From: Palaemon carinicauda
Taxonomy: Eukaryota; Arthropoda; Malacostraca; Decapoda; Palaemonidae
DNA length: 64,000 nucleotides
Assembly: GCF_036898095.1 (NCBI RefSeq)
Contig: NC_090729.1
Span: 77,100,890-77,164,889 of the forward strand
Direction: 5' to 3'
The notes below the pieces were generated by a model, which saw only the letters and a program-made list of their open reading frames with translations, was not told where the DNA came from and did not search any database. Position 1 is the stretch's first letter. Every line of letters starts with the position of its first letter. A program made the translations under genes and the position numbers. Of this stretch, positions 49,139 to 61,791 are shown piece after piece.

Positions 49139-50300
49139 CATCATCATCATCATTATCATACGTAACTAGTCGACTGCAGGACAAAGGCCTCAGAAATGTC
49201 CTTCCGCTCGCATCTGTTTATGATCTCTCTAAGTCAGTCTATACCCACAAATTTTCTTAGTCGTCAATCCATCATCTTCTCTTCCTTCCCCTGTTTCTTT
49301 GGCAATCCCCATGGACCCCAGTCTGTTATTCTTAATGTCCATCTACTATTTGTCATTCTTATTATGTGTCCTGTCCATGTCCATTTCATTTTCTCACATG
49401 TTAGAATATCCTCTACTTTAGTTTGCTCTCATATCTATGTAGCTCTTATTCTGTCTCTTAGTGTTATTCCAATCAATGTTCTTTCCATAGCTTTTTAAGT
49501 TGTAACTAGCTTATTTTCTAAGGCTTTAATAAGGTTCCAAGTTTCTGATGTATAAGATAACACTGGTAGGTGCATCTGATTGAATAGTATTATTATTTAC
49601 AGAAAATGGCATTTTAATTTTCATAATTTCATTTTGTTTGCCTAAAACTCTCCATCCCATGCTTATGGGATTTCGGTCTCATATCCTGGGGAAACACTTA
49701 CTGTTTGTCCTAAGAACATTTATTCCTTAACAATCTGTAGAGGTTATTCGTTGTCTCTCTTCATTTTCATTGAACATTATCTTAGTTTAACTCACATTCA
49801 TATTTAGTCTTACATTTCTGCATTATCTATTCATATATTCTATCATCCTTTCCAATTTCTCCCATGATTCACTAAACAAAACTATGACATCTGCAAATCT
49901 TAAGATATGAAGGTATTCCCTATTAATATTAATTACTACATTTTCCCAATTTAAATGTTTAAGAACTTTTTTCTAGGCATGTTGTGAATAATTAAGAATA
50001 CATTGTTTCTCCCTGCCTAACTTCTTTCTCAATGGGAATTTTCTAACTATCTTTATGTAATTTTAGTATTTCTGTACTTCCTGTATAGATATCTTCAAGT
50101 GTACTACCATGAGATTCACCTATTCCTTTTTTGAAGGCCTTTCATTACTGCTGATGTTGTGACAAAGTCAAAAGCTTTCGCATAGTCTATAAATACCATA
50201 CATAGTGTTTATCATACTCTGTAGATTTTTCCAGTAGTTGGTTAGTTAGTCAGTTGTTGAATACCCACTTTTAAAACCACCTTGCTCTCTTGGTTGATTA
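49139..50300 (-). pseudogene. RTE-type LINE, reverse transcriptase end (broken)
   Basis: On the reverse strand: FIDYAKAFDFVTT and MKGLQKRN (RT block 2) near 50200-50120; the catalytic site reads ILRFADVIVL, with FADV at 49886-49897 in place of FADD; then VLSYTSETWNLIKALE and KAMERTLIGITLRDRIRATY, EQTKVEDILTCEKMKWTWTG and HIIRMTNSRWTLRITDWGP, the usual end of RTE-like reverse transcriptases. The 3' tail ends in (CAT)n-type sequence at 49138-49160 (TGA/ATG repeats on the LINE strand). There are many stops and frameshifts, and the active-site Asp-to-Val change confirms it is dead. Confidence 0.85.
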
Positions 50301-50534
50301 AAGTCTAGGGGTCCTCTGTTGAACCTAATATATTTGTAAATATCTTATAATTTACGAAGAGAAACTGTACATCTTGTATCACCACACTATGATTACATCC
50401 CGTGTCGCGCTATATCTTGACCGGGATCTGCTCGCTCCTATCCAGAGCAGCTGACATATCTTCATAAATGTACGGTTAAAAGGCATCCACGCTGTTTGTG
50501 GTTGTCCTGGTCATTGTGGAAACGCTAACTGGTT

Positions 50535-50959
50535 TATATTCCTCTTAAACCTTTCCCATTTGATACTTCGTCTTTTTATTCTGTGGAGTTAAATTATCCT
50601 TAACCAGTTGGGCGACTGCTTTTGGTTGGTTTGACCAGTAATCCCTACTGATATGGCCTTTTTTGCCACACTTATAGCAGACGATATTAATCTTTTGCAC
50701 ATCTTTCACAACACTTGAAGGAGGACGATCCGACGGTTGTTGCTGGGGTACTATTGCATTCTGATTTGGTATAGTACCAGTGGCACTTCTGCTGCAACTA
50801 TTGAACTTGTTCCCATAGTTATTACTGACCTGATTTCCATAGTTCGGTGAATACTTGATACTTGGTCGGAACGACGGTTGAAACTTCATACATGAGGAGA
50901 GTTTATGACTGATAATATTATAATCTTCTATCGGCGAAGCGGCTCTATCAAGTTTCTTC

Positions 50960-51026
<67 letters not shown>

Positions 51027-51605
51027 GTACGTTCGAATATGTTCAGGAATTCCTCGTAAATATTGTTCCAGCACTATCAGTTCTTCTAAATTAGCCATTT
51101 CTCTCACTTTGGCAGCCTCTAACCATCTCATAAAACATCGTTTTACCCTATAAGCATAATCCAGGAAAGTAATTTTCTCGTCTTTCCGCAAATTTCAGAA
51201 TTTTTCATTATGATATTCAGGGGTCTTCTGATACACTTGTAGAGGGCATTTATCTTCTGGCCATTCCATCGTTGACGCGACCTTTTCAAAATGATCGAAG
51301 AAGTCGTCGGGAGTTTCTTCCGTGAATTTCAGGATCAATCTCTGTGCATTCGCCACATTAAACATGGGATTGTGCAAGGCAGGGGTCACACCTGTCTGAC
51401 TTGACGACCTTGCACTGGCATTCAACAGTTCCAATTCCCTTGCATGTCATGCTTCTTCTCTCTCTCTGTCTTCCGGTATTGCAATTTCTCTTGCTTCCAT
51501 TTCCCTTTCATGTCTTGCAATTTCTCTTGCCTCTTCCCTCTCTCTTCTCATCTTGCAATTTCCCTTGCCTCTTCTCTCTCTCTTTCTTCTCGTTTTGCTA
51601 TCATC
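50535..51605 (-). pseudogene. gag: Gypsy-type gag with zinc knuckle (broken)
   Basis: On the reverse strand an Arg/Glu-rich coiled-coil-like N-terminus (about 51600-51440) is followed by FNVANAQRLILKF and DDFFDHFEKVASTMEWPEDK (51360-51240), the capsid block of a gypsy lineage different from A-D. A (CT)n microsatellite at 50962-51025 lies in the middle. The C-terminal part (50961-50545) has Asn/Ser/Gln-rich sequence and the zinc knuckle CYKCGKKGHISRDYW, whose last Cys is replaced by Tyr. No pol is attached. It is a relic of a second Ty3/gypsy family. Confidence 0.75.
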
Positions 51606-52194
51606 TTCAACTTAAGGGAGCCGGCTGGTTAATAACGTTTTTTAAAGACAGGTCTTTGACATTTCTACCATTTATTAAGGTGACTTAGGACATCTCCATA
51701 CTTCATAGGATTTTTGCCTCTGACCTTTTGTTTTGTGACGCCAGGGCGATTTATCCTGAAAAATAGCGTTTTTCAAATTCTATCTCCTCCCTTGAAAATT
51801 AATATTGAGACCTAGGATTACTACCCTATATATACCTGATGTAGACCTCTAATGAAATGAAGTTTCTTTCTGAAAGAAATTTTGTTTGGCTAGATATGAA
51901 TTTTTTCATTATGGTAAAAGAAATAAACCATAAAAATCAGGGAAAAAAAATCAAGAAAAAAAAAGATAGCAAAATTGGAAAAAGGGCTTAATTTTATTGT
52001 TTTATAATGTCTTCATAAGTTATGTACCAAACTTCAATGCTATATCTTTAAAACTAAGGGAGAGGATAGAATTTGAAGGTCAATAGGTATAGTTTTGAGA
52101 TTCGGGCGTTCAAAGTTTTTAGTTGTATTTTTACGAAGACAATATTAATAAATCATGATTATTATGGATTTTTTGTTCTTTTTTTGGATATTAA
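51606..52194. mobile_element. Part of a non-autonomous repeat related to 21428-22676
   Basis: It begins CTTAAGGGAGCCGGCTGG, similar to the left terminus of the insertion in gypsy D. The interior is AT-rich and lacks ORFs. The right terminus was not found, so this is a fragment or a diverged copy. It sits between the gag relic and the DIRS relic. Confidence 0.4.
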
Positions 52195-53095
52195 TAAACC
52201 AAAACAGCTTGGGCCGCCTTCTCAGGCACCCCTACCTGGGGCCGCCGAACCTGGCCCGCAGTCCTCAGCTCAGGCTGGGCTGCCGTCTTTCTGTCCACCA
52301 ACCGAGTGTGCGATGTCCGCACAGCTGCTGGTAGATGTTCCATCACCCACTCCCGGAGTGGCGGCTCCAGCTTCCGCTCAGTGAGTCCAAGGCACCAATC
52401 TCCCCTTGTGGGAACCTGTTCCAGGACAGTAACCCCTGCTCAGGAGTGGGGGCTCCCCTGCAGCGGCCAGTGGCATCATGTGTCGTCCATGCGGCTCAGG
52501 CTTCCGCCGGTCAGATGTCGTCATCTCAAGCGCCCCTACCTTGGCCGGTGGTCCTCCGCTCAGTCTAGGTCATCATTTTTCTATTCACAGATCACGTGTG
52601 CAGTCTCCTTCCAGCCTCTGTTAGATGCTCCCCCACCCCTATGGTGGAAACACTAGCTTCTGCTCCGCAGCTACCAAGTGCCAGTCTCTCCTCGTGGACG
52701 CAAGAGACCTAGTCAGGTGTCCTTCAGAACCCCATTCAGGTCCTCAGCGAGAAACCCCTTGCTGGCATGGGGAGTGGCTTCCCCCGGCCCGGGGGAGGAT
52801 TATGCCCCATTCTCCCTCCCTACCACCTTGGCTCGGGCACGTCGAGCGGGAACAGAGGACCGAGAGAGGAAACGCCACTCCTTCAGCCGCTGTCTTCGGG
52901 CCCTGCACCAGACGTGAGGTGTGGCCAGGCGGAGGAGGGCGGCTTGTACTCTCTTCTGCCGGAGGGGCGGTACACCGGGACCATCATTACCTGGCCCCTG
53001 GGATGGACTTCCGAGCGGCAAGCCCGTGACTGGAGAGTGGCCTCCTGTTCTTCAAGGTTGGGTCGAAGGACCACACCGAGGATGGAGTAGGTGAA
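52195..53095 (+). pseudogene. DIRS-type element, Pro/Ala/Ser-rich gag-like region
   Basis: GC-rich sequence with frames rich in Pro, Ala and Ser (for example PSPTPGVAAPASAQ), closed by stops every 60-130 codons. Its position directly upstream of DIRS RT/RNase H sequence and its composition suit the C-terminal part of the gag-like ORF of DIRS elements in decapods. Similarity cannot be shown from sequence alone because the region is low in complexity. Confidence 0.5.
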
Positions 53096-55090
53096 GAGAC
53101 GTCTGCCTTCCATAGGGTCCTCGACTTCATCCAGAGGATTAATTGCCAGAGCCTTCCCAATGAGGGAGAGGGTCATGAAGTTGGAAGAAGTAGTGTGGCC
53201 TCTCATCAAGGGGCAGCCGGCCTCTCTGAAGGAGTGGTAGAGGCTAGTGGGACACCTAGTATCCCTGGAGAAGCTCGTCCCCAGAGGGAGACTGATGCTG
53301 CGACCAGCCCGGTGTGACCTGAAGGAAATCCAGGCCCTACTATTGAGACACCCATCGGTGAGACACCCACATCCAAGTCAACCCGGGAGGCTCTCCAGTG
53401 GTGGTTAGACTCGAGGAACACCTTAGCAGGGGTCTCACTGTTGGATCCTTCTCCGGAAGTCCTCCTCTTCACGCCCATATCCAAGGAGGGATAGGGAGCA
53501 CATCTGCTTTTGGTATCTGGAGGAAATGGCCCTCCACATAAATGAGCTGTAATTTCTATCGGTTTGAAGAGCCCTCATCGAGTTGGGAAGCTGGTTAGTG
53601 GGGAAGAGAGTGGCCTTGATGAGCAACAATGTCACCGTCATTGCCTAGATCAGAAAGCAGGGTGGTTTTCCATCCGGTTGTATTCACGACTTGACGGTGG
53701 AGATCTTGTCCTGGGACGAGAACGTCATCTCCCTGATGGCTAGGTACATTCCAGGGAAGAAGAATGTGGTCGCAGATGGCCTCAGCAGGCGGGGACAAGT
53801 GCTGGCTGGCAAATGGTCTCTATACCCGGAGGTGGTAGAAACAGTGTTGGAAAGGTGGGGTTCTCCCTGTCTGGACCTCTTCGCAACAAGGCTAAACACA
53901 AAGTTGCCAGTCTTCTGCTTCCCAGTGCCAGACCCAACAGCACTGATGGAGAACGCATTTTAGCACCCGCGGTACGGGCTAGATGTATACATTTTTCCCC
54001 CCTTCAGCCGTCACCATCAGACCATCAACTGACTTTGAAGGGCAAGGCAAGCAAAGATGAGGTTGGTAGCTCCGTAGTGGCTCCAAAAAGTAGGATTTCC
54101 GGATCTCCTTGATTTGGCAGTGGAGACACCGTGGCCTCTGCCTCTGTGGCAAGACCACTTACGGCAACAACTCTTCTACAGGTTCCATGAGGGTCTCCCA
54201 AACCTCACCCTTCACACGTGGGGAATATTCAGCGTCAGTTAAGGAGAGAGAGTTATGCCAGAAGGTCAGCTGTACAGATGACGGGTAACCTTAGGGGGTC
54301 TTTGTGGGCCCTATACCAAGCAAAGTGGGCTACTTTTGGTAAGTGGTGCACAAAGGAGGGCATCAAGCCACTCCACACCTCGATTCCCATCATTGCAGCT
54401 TTCCTGTTCAACCTACGTCTTGACCAGGGCATGTCAGTGCCGGCAGTGAAGAGTTTCCGAGCGTCCCTGGGACAGGTCTTTCTCCTCAAGGGGTTGAAAC
54501 TAGGATCCTCCAAGCAGCTCTCAATGCTTACAAGAGGATTCAAACAGTCATATCCACCTCGAGTCCTCCAGACCCCAGCGTGGGACATCATCAAGGTCCT
54601 CGACATACTGAAGAAACCACCCTTTGAGCCCCTGAGGCAGATCATGGACAGGGAGCTCACCTTGAAGACGGTGTTACTCTTCGTCCTGGCCTCATTCAAG
54701 TGAGTAGGCGAGCTCCACAGTGTTTCAGCAGATGTCTCTTACTTTTACGGCTGGAAAGAGTTGGTATTAAAATTTATCCCCTCCTTCATAACTAAGACGC
54801 AGAACCCAGCAGTGGCAGACCCCTGGTTCGAGGAGTTCTCCATCACCAATATCCCCAGGACAAATGACCCAGAGGACTTGCTATTGTGCCCGGTGAGAAT
54901 GGTGCATAAATACCGCTCTAGGATCTCCAACCTCAGTTCAACCATTATTAACCTGTTCGTGCGTGACTACAGGGAAGGCAAAGAAGGGGGCTTCTAAGAA
55001 CACAATCTCCTTCTTGCTAAGATAGATGATCCATAGAGCGTATAGTCAAGCCTTATTCTTCGCAATATGTTATAGACACAGGGGCAATAA
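53096..55090 (+). pseudogene. DIRS-type retrotransposon: RT end, RNase H and tyrosine recombinase (broken)
   Basis: GHLVSLEKLVPRGRLMLRP (near 53240-53310) is the RT/RNase H connection typical of DIRS elements. STREALQWWLDSRN and, further on, ARYIPGKKNVVADGLSRRGQ (53736-53795) and DLFATRLNTKLPVFCFP mark DIRS RNase H. A tyrosine-recombinase-like region follows: SLWALYQAKWATFGKWC (54300s), PIIAAFLFNLRLDQGMSV and VLDILKKPPFEPL, ending LLFVLASFK at 54703, where TGA replaces the codon expected to give the first catalytic Arg. LLCPVRMVHKYRS follows at 54880s. The second half with the catalytic Arg and Tyr is lost near 55,090. DIRS elements integrate with this recombinase rather than with a DDE integrase. 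Confidence 0.82.
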
Positions 55091-56345
55091 GCAAATTTTT
55101 ATGAATAAATACTACACAAGGGTGGGCTAACTCCTAACCTAAAAAGTCACTAACCCTTGCAACGAGCGGGTGCCCGAGCTGATTATCAACACAGTAAATA
55201 CTGCCTAATATTGTTTTACTTTGGTTTCTACAACAGTTTATAATCATGTGTACAGTGTACAGTGCATTTGCACACATGTACACTGGACACAGTAAGGTTA
55301 CAGTACAGTACTGTGCAAAGGCAAAGTTTACTGAGTCGTCATCATCCCCTTACTGTTCTGTATAACAAAAGTTGTTGTGGAGAATTGTATTTTTGTTAAA
55401 GATGAGTGGGACCTTGGTCTGGGTGGAATCCGGATCCGTCAATGTACAAGGGGACAGGATAGTGGGAGCAAGGTGGAAGAAATTGATCCACCTGGCAGTA
55501 ACAAGTCGTGGCCTGGAACTTTGTGAGGTCGAGTTCAGGTCGGCAGACTCCGGCTTTCTTCACTCAACAACATGGCATATCGATGCGTAGGCCAGTGGTC
55601 TTGAGATGCCATCTCTAATTTAGGACAGACTTGAAACACTTGTGGTTTGCGAGTTTTAAGTAATACGCTTATTTAGAATACAAGGAGAAATCTTGCAACT
55701 CCAGGGGGCAATAGATAATCCCAGCCCTAAATATCTGGCATACAAAATAAAAAATGAAAGTAAAAGGTAATTAGCAAATCGATCTTACGTGTGTGGACAA
55801 AAACACCTCCTAGACTGGCAAACTTGAGTTGTAGTAGAGAAAAATTTAAAGTACATAAATACTTAAGGTAAAATAATGAATACAAAAATATTTATCTCAG
55901 ACACTCGCTTAAGAATCATCAATCACATTTCCCTGCCGTGTTGTCAAGAACAATAACAATGTCTACATAAAATAAACTGTGAAGTAGTTAAGAAAATTCT
56001 TCACAGTTGTTCCTATCTAGTAATAATGTACCATAACCTAATACTCACTGATACTGTTGTATATATTATTGTAATATATGTATAGTAATATTGCTACAAT
56101 ACAGCTTAACTGCGCTTAATGTAAGTGTTCTGTGTTTTCATTGACTCGTAGCATACGCCGCTACTCTAGAAGCATGACGCAACTTTTGTGTTGTCTCTTG
56201 CGCAGTATGCTATCTACAGTATACTTTCTTAAACAGAAATACAGCTTATTTTATAAACTAAAAACTTGAATATCTAGATAATAATTGTTTCTTTTAAATA
56301 AATAAGCAAAAACTGTGCATTCGATTACTTTTCAGCAGCTGATCT

Positions 56346-56356
<11 letters not shown>
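55091..56356. other. AT-rich non-coding stretch
   Basis: No gene recognised; a short C run (56346-56356) precedes the foldback repeat. Confidence 0.5.
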
Positions 56357-56799
<443 letters not shown>

Positions 56800-57098
56800 A
56801 ATGCAATCTTTGCTTCTTTGCTAAGTCTCTATTGAAGCTTTATAATCAAGCACCACAGAACTAAAAACTTTAAAATGTTGTGCATCGGCAACATGAATGA
56901 AACTCCGGTTAACGTTATGCGCTTCAATTCATAGTACAAGTAAATAGAATATGAGAGAAGCATTTGAAATAAAACTATTGGAATTAATATGCTAATTGGA
57001 AAATGATAGCTCAGGTAATAATTGTTTCTTTTAGTAAATATGAAATATTCTTCGGTAGCATTTCTTAATGATAGGGGAGTTATTTGATCCGAAAATTG

Positions 57099-57233
57099 GG
57101 GTTGACGACGGACTAGGCTGGGCTGATCAGCTGATTTGAATGTAAACAATGCATATTTTCCCCTATGTTTTTAATTATTTATACAATACTAAAATGTGAA
57201 TATAACATGCATTATTATTTGATACAGCTAAGG
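57099..57233. repeat. Direct repeat, left copy (about 135 bp)
   Basis: It shares GGTTGACGACGGACTA, TGATCAGCTGATT, ATGTAAACAATGCAT and ATGCATTATTATT in the same order with 57763-57902. Confidence 0.85.
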
Positions 57234-57762
57234 AAAAAACCAGGGAGAGAGTAGGACTAAAAATATGACAAAGAGAGGAGACAAGGGGCGGGGGTAGCCA
57301 AGTTCTTTTTCCTTGCACATTTCCTCTGCAACGTCTACGCTAATTCAAATAAATTAGCGAAATCAATTAATTTGGGAAATGTGAGAAGAACGAATGAATA
57401 AATAGGAATGGGAATACGTGGAATGAGGGATAAGAAAGGGCTTTAGAATGATTAATAAGAAGAAAATGATAAATGAATGTTAGAAAAGAGAAGATGAATG
57501 ACATCGCAAAAAATACTTAGAATCAGAAGAGTTGGAACTTGGAAAGATACGTTGTAGATGTGTTGGGGAGAGCAAAGTAAATGGACTGAAGGAATTTGGG
57601 AAGGAATTGGGAAAAGTATTAAGGATATAATATTAATAAGTGAAGGACAATAATAATGTGAAGGAGATATCATACTATTTGGCATGAGAGGTTACATCAG
57701 TGAGGTAATTCTATGAAAGTGAATAGTCATATCAGTGGGATAATATCGTGAAAGTGAATATA
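57234..57762. other. Purine-rich spacer between direct repeats
   Basis: A/G-rich forward strand. Short tandem duplication of about 36 bp (ATCAGTG...GAAAGTGAATA, twice) near 57690-57760. No gene. Confidence 0.5.
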
Positions 57763-57902
57763 GGTTGACGACGGACTATGCAGATTTGATCAGCTGATTC
57801 AAATGTAAACAATGCATGAGATTATAATTTGCTGTGTTTTTAATTATAGATACGATACTAAAATGTCAATACTACATGCATTATTATTGGATACAGTTAA
57901 GT
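57763..57902. repeat. Direct repeat, right copy (about 140 bp)
   Basis: Diverged copy of 57099-57233 in the same orientation. The pair could be the ends of a short terminal-repeat element or a local duplication. Confidence 0.85.
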
Positions 57903-58244
57903 GAAACACTAGTTTAATGGAAATCTAGTTTATTTCAAACATAGCAGTAATTTTTACCACCGTAAATGGATACACACTCTACAGAGAGAGCTAGGACTAG
58001 CTGGGTGTAGATAGGTAGTGGCGCGCAGCGCACCCAGTGTAAAGGACATAACACTAGCTATTCGAAATCATCGGCCAGCATGAATTTTATCCAATTTTTA
58101 TGAGAATCTTTATTTAATGGGTTTTGCATTGTTCTTAGCCATCCTACTGCTGTTGCCAACAATCAAATTCTTAATGTTTGGTTAACAATCGTCACAAAGA
58201 ATTTTTTAATCGGATCTGTATATACAGTACATGTATGCACAGTT

Positions 58245-58620
<376 letters not shown>

Positions 58621-58623
<3 letters not shown>

Positions 58624-58713
58624 TCATCAGCTGTTAATAATCCACTGCAGAACAAATGCCACAGACAAGTACTTCCATTCGGGTCTGTTTATTATTATGA
58701 TTATTATTACTAG
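58621..58713 (-). repeat. RTE-type LINE 3' tail fragment, target of gypsy B
   Basis: CCACTGCAGAACAAATGCCA and TTCCATTCGGGTCTGTTTAT match the tail of the LINE at 49139-49215. A TTATTATTAC tract leads to CTAG at 58710-58713, where gypsy B starts. Confidence 0.7.
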
Positions 58714-58987
58714 TGTACCAACCGTGTGTCACACGATCGTGCATAGTAAAGATATTTCATTTTGTATATATATTATGCTTGCATCTTCACTCTCCCCTCG
58801 CACAGACAAGAACCTGAAATAACGTGTCTGTTTTTCTCACCGTTAACTGTTAACCGGTGCGGTGTTGGTTTAACAGGAAACTTCCTGTTGCCTTTGAGTA
58901 TGTATATAAAAGCGAGTGTTCTGTAATAAAGTTACTCAGATGCTTTCATCCTGCCTTTGAGACACAACCTTCTCTCGGCTCGTTACA
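58714..58987 (+). repeat. 5' LTR of gypsy B
   Basis: 274 bp, TGTACC to GTTACA, with TATATAAA (58903-58910) and AATAAA (58925-58930). It is longer than the A LTR in the part containing CACCGTTAACTGTTAACC. Confidence 0.92.
58903..58910 (+). promoter_or_regulatory. LTR TATA box, gypsy B
   Basis: TATATAAA in U3, 15 bases before the AATAAA signal; the arrangement is the same as in A and in both gypsy C and D LTRs. Confidence 0.65.
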
Positions 58988-59006
58988 TTGGTGACCCCGG
59001 AAGTCG
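58988..59006 (+). promoter_or_regulatory. Primer-binding site, gypsy B
   Basis: TTGGTGACCCCGGAAGTCG directly follows the LTR. TGGTGACCCCG fits the 3' end of tRNA-Trp, the primer of CsRn1-type elements; complementarity becomes poorer after those 11 bases. Confidence 0.7.
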
Positions 59007-59056
59007 ACTCGCCCCTCCCGCCTTCTATCCGCCCTCGCCCCTCTGTCGTTGGTACT

Positions 59057-59872
59057 ATGGCGGACTCTACGGAAGTTGGCGCTGCCACTGCCCCATTGAA
59101 ACTTTCGTCGTTCGCCAGCGGAGAAGCGTTTGCTTGGTTTCAGTGCGTAGAAGTTCAGTTTCGCATTAAGGGCATGATCCCCTCAACCACCAAAGCAGAT
59201 TATGTTCTCGCGGCGATACCCGAGGACATCTTCCCGGAAATATCCGACTGGCTTTGTGAACAAGGAGACACCCCAATAGCATATAACGCCCTCAGAACAT
59301 ACCTTCTGCAGCAGTACTCGCTGTCGCCAGCCGCCCGTATAGCAAAGCTTTTTCAGCTCTCTCAACAACCGTTGGGGGACTAAAGGGCTTCGCTCGCCCT
59401 CAGGGAAATGACCAGTATCGCTCGCCTGCAACCTGCCGCAGACGGCTCTCCTCGTAAGGTGAACCTCCTTCGTGCCCTTTGGATACACCGTTTACCCGAA
59501 CCTGTACGCGCTGCCATACCCGATGTCGATAGTTTACCCATAAAGGATTTGATAACCAAAGCTGACGCCCTTATGGACAGCCACTTCATGACCTTCAAGA
59601 CCTCCATCAACGCCTCCACTCCTGACGAAGAGGACACCTATTCAACATCAACCGAAGCTGACGTGAATGCCATAGGACATACACGCCTACCCCGTGACAT
59701 GACAAAGTGGCAACAAAGCCACCCACCACCCATAACTCGCTCGCGCCCCAACCAACGACTTCTACAGCCACTTACTGCCTCCCATCCGCCGCAGTTTTGC
59801 TACTACCACAAGAGATTCGGGGCAACCGTGAAGAAATGTGCTAAGGATTGTCAGTGGCCAAAAAAAATGTAA
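59057..59872 (+). pseudogene. gag: Gag of gypsy B (one nonsense codon)
   Basis: Starts MADSTEVGAAT at 59057 and aligns with Gag of A throughout (FASGEAFAWFQCVEVQF near the start). A single CAA to TAA change at 59381-59383 truncates it after about 108 codons; the frame then stays open to the natural stop at 59870-59872. The CHCC finger is intact (FCYYHKRFGATVKKCAKDC). Compared with A it has three extra residues (MTF) before KTSINASTP. Confidence 0.88.
59860..59872 (+). promoter_or_regulatory. -1 frameshift heptamer A AAA AAA (gag-pol)
   Basis: Eight A residues (59860-59867) place the canonical slippery heptamer at 59860-59866, in phase with gag (CCA AAA AAA ATG TAA), two codons before the gag stop. 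Pol is open in the -1 frame. This is the expected position and sequence for ribosomal frameshifting in retroelements. Confidence 0.72.
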
Positions 59873-61328
59873 GTAGGCCATCGCTCGTGGAGGTGGCCTC
59901 CCTTGTTTCTAATCTCTTTTTTTTACATGATGCAGGAACGGGCGTGCGATTTTTGGTAGACACAGGTGCTTGTTGTTCTCTTTTGCCAAGGGAACTCTTC
60001 AGGACACGACGTAGTCTGTCTACGTCTGCCGACGTCCACTTGGTAGCTGCCAACGGATGTGCGATACCCACCAACGGTTACGAGAACCTCACATTATCAT
60101 CTGGAAACGGTAAATTTAATTGGAAGTTTCTCGTTGCTGACGTCACATTGCCAATCCTCGGTGCAGATTTCCTCTCTCATTTCCACCTCCTGGTCTATGT
60201 CGCCCACCGACGATTGGTCAACGCAGACTCGTACTTGTTGACACCTCTTCAACCTGCCCCCTCCAACGTCGCTCTCCACATCAGCGCACCCACGGATGCC
60301 AACGCCCACCTCCTCATGTTGTACCCTGAAGTTTTCAGCCCAGAACTTCGCCAAACGCCCACGGCTCCTGCCAAGCACAGTATTTATCACCATATCAAGA
60401 CGACGGGACCCCAATCTTCGCAAAATTCAGACGTCTGGCACTGAAACGATTAGCAGCAGCCAAACAGATGTTCGCCGAAATGGAGGAAATGGGCCTTAGC
60501 CAAAAGGCCTCCAGCCCATGGTCGTCACCCTTACACATCGTTCTGAAGAAAGACGGCTCCCTCCATCCGTGCGAGGATTACTGGCGCCTGAACAGGCAAA
60601 GAGAAACAGATCACTACCACCTCCCAAACATTGCCGACGTGACCTCCTACCTGCACAAAGAGAAGATTTTCTCCATGCTCGACCTCCTAAAGAGGTATTA
60701 TCAGGTGCCTGTGAATCCAGAAGACATCCCCAAGACCGCCATCACCACTCCGTTTGGTACATACACCTTCAATTACTCCTGTTTTGGCCTTCGTAATGCT
60801 GGGGCCACGTTTGAACATCTCGTGGATGGCATCTTAGGGGACCTCCCCTTCTGTGTATGTTATCTGGACGACATACCTGCGTTCTCCTCAAAAGAGGAAC
60901 ACCTCCGTCACCTGCGCATCGTGCTTGACCGCCTGCAACAAAACTGCATTGTAGTCCGGTATGACAAGTGTATCTTTGGCGCCAATGAAGTGTCGTTCTT
61001 AGGGCACCGCATCATTCCTGAAGGAGTCCATCCCCTCCCTGAGAAGGTAGCAGCCATTCAGGACTTCCCCGCGCCCTCGACCGTCAAAGCTCTGCAGGAA
61101 TTCTTGGGCATGATCAACTATTATCACCGTTTTCTGCCAGCCATTGCCACCACTCTTGCTCCCCTCTATGCCTCCCTCAAGGGCAAGCCAAAGGACCTGA
61201 AGTGGGGTCCCCTTTAAGAAGCGGCCTTCTGCAATGCAAAGAAGGCTCTATCAACCGCTGCAGCTCTCACTTTTCCTATCCCACATGCCCCCCTCATTCT
61301 CTCCACCAATGCCAGCGACGTCGCGGCT

Positions 61329-61408
61329 GTCGACAGCGAGTACTGCTGCAGAAGGTATGTTCTGAGGGCGTTATACGCTATTGGGGTGTCTCCTTGTTCA
61401 CAAAGCAT
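61329..61408 (-). repeat. Inverted copy of gag sequence inside pol of B
   Basis: The reverse complement of about 80 bp here matches 59252-59331 in the gag of the same element (TGTGAACAAGGAGACACCCC and CTTCTGCAGCAGTACTCGCT). It sits where A has the start of RNase H (ATTGGTGCAGTACTCGAGCA). Confidence 0.88.
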
Positions 61409-61791
61409 TTGGTCAACGGCTCCCACCGCCCATTGGCCTTCTTCAGCAGAAAACTGTCCAAGGCAGAATCGGGTTATTCTACATTCGATCGCGAATTGCT
61501 TTCACCACTTCTTAGAAGGTACACCCTTCGTTCCTCTATGCCTCTGGTGCATGCCTTCACTCGACAGTCTGGCGCCTGGTCTGCCCTTCAATGCTGACGT
61601 CTCTCCGCCGTGGCTGAATACAATTGCACCCTTCAATACGTCCCTGGGAAAATTAATCCTGTTGCCGATGCCCTGTCAAGAAACACGTTGGCTGCCGTTC
61701 AACTAGGATTGGATTACAATGCCCTGGCTGAAGCCCAACGACAGGATCCAAAGTATCAAGCTGGCAGGACATCCTGCACGCCCTCCGTTGG

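Noticed and set aside
49196..49498. Forward-strand 100-codon frame
   Set aside because: It is antisense to a recognisable RTE-type LINE on the reverse strand.
57452..57685. Reverse-strand 77-codon frame rich in Ile, Ser and Pro
   Set aside because: Composition reflects the purine-rich forward strand; no motif or start context.
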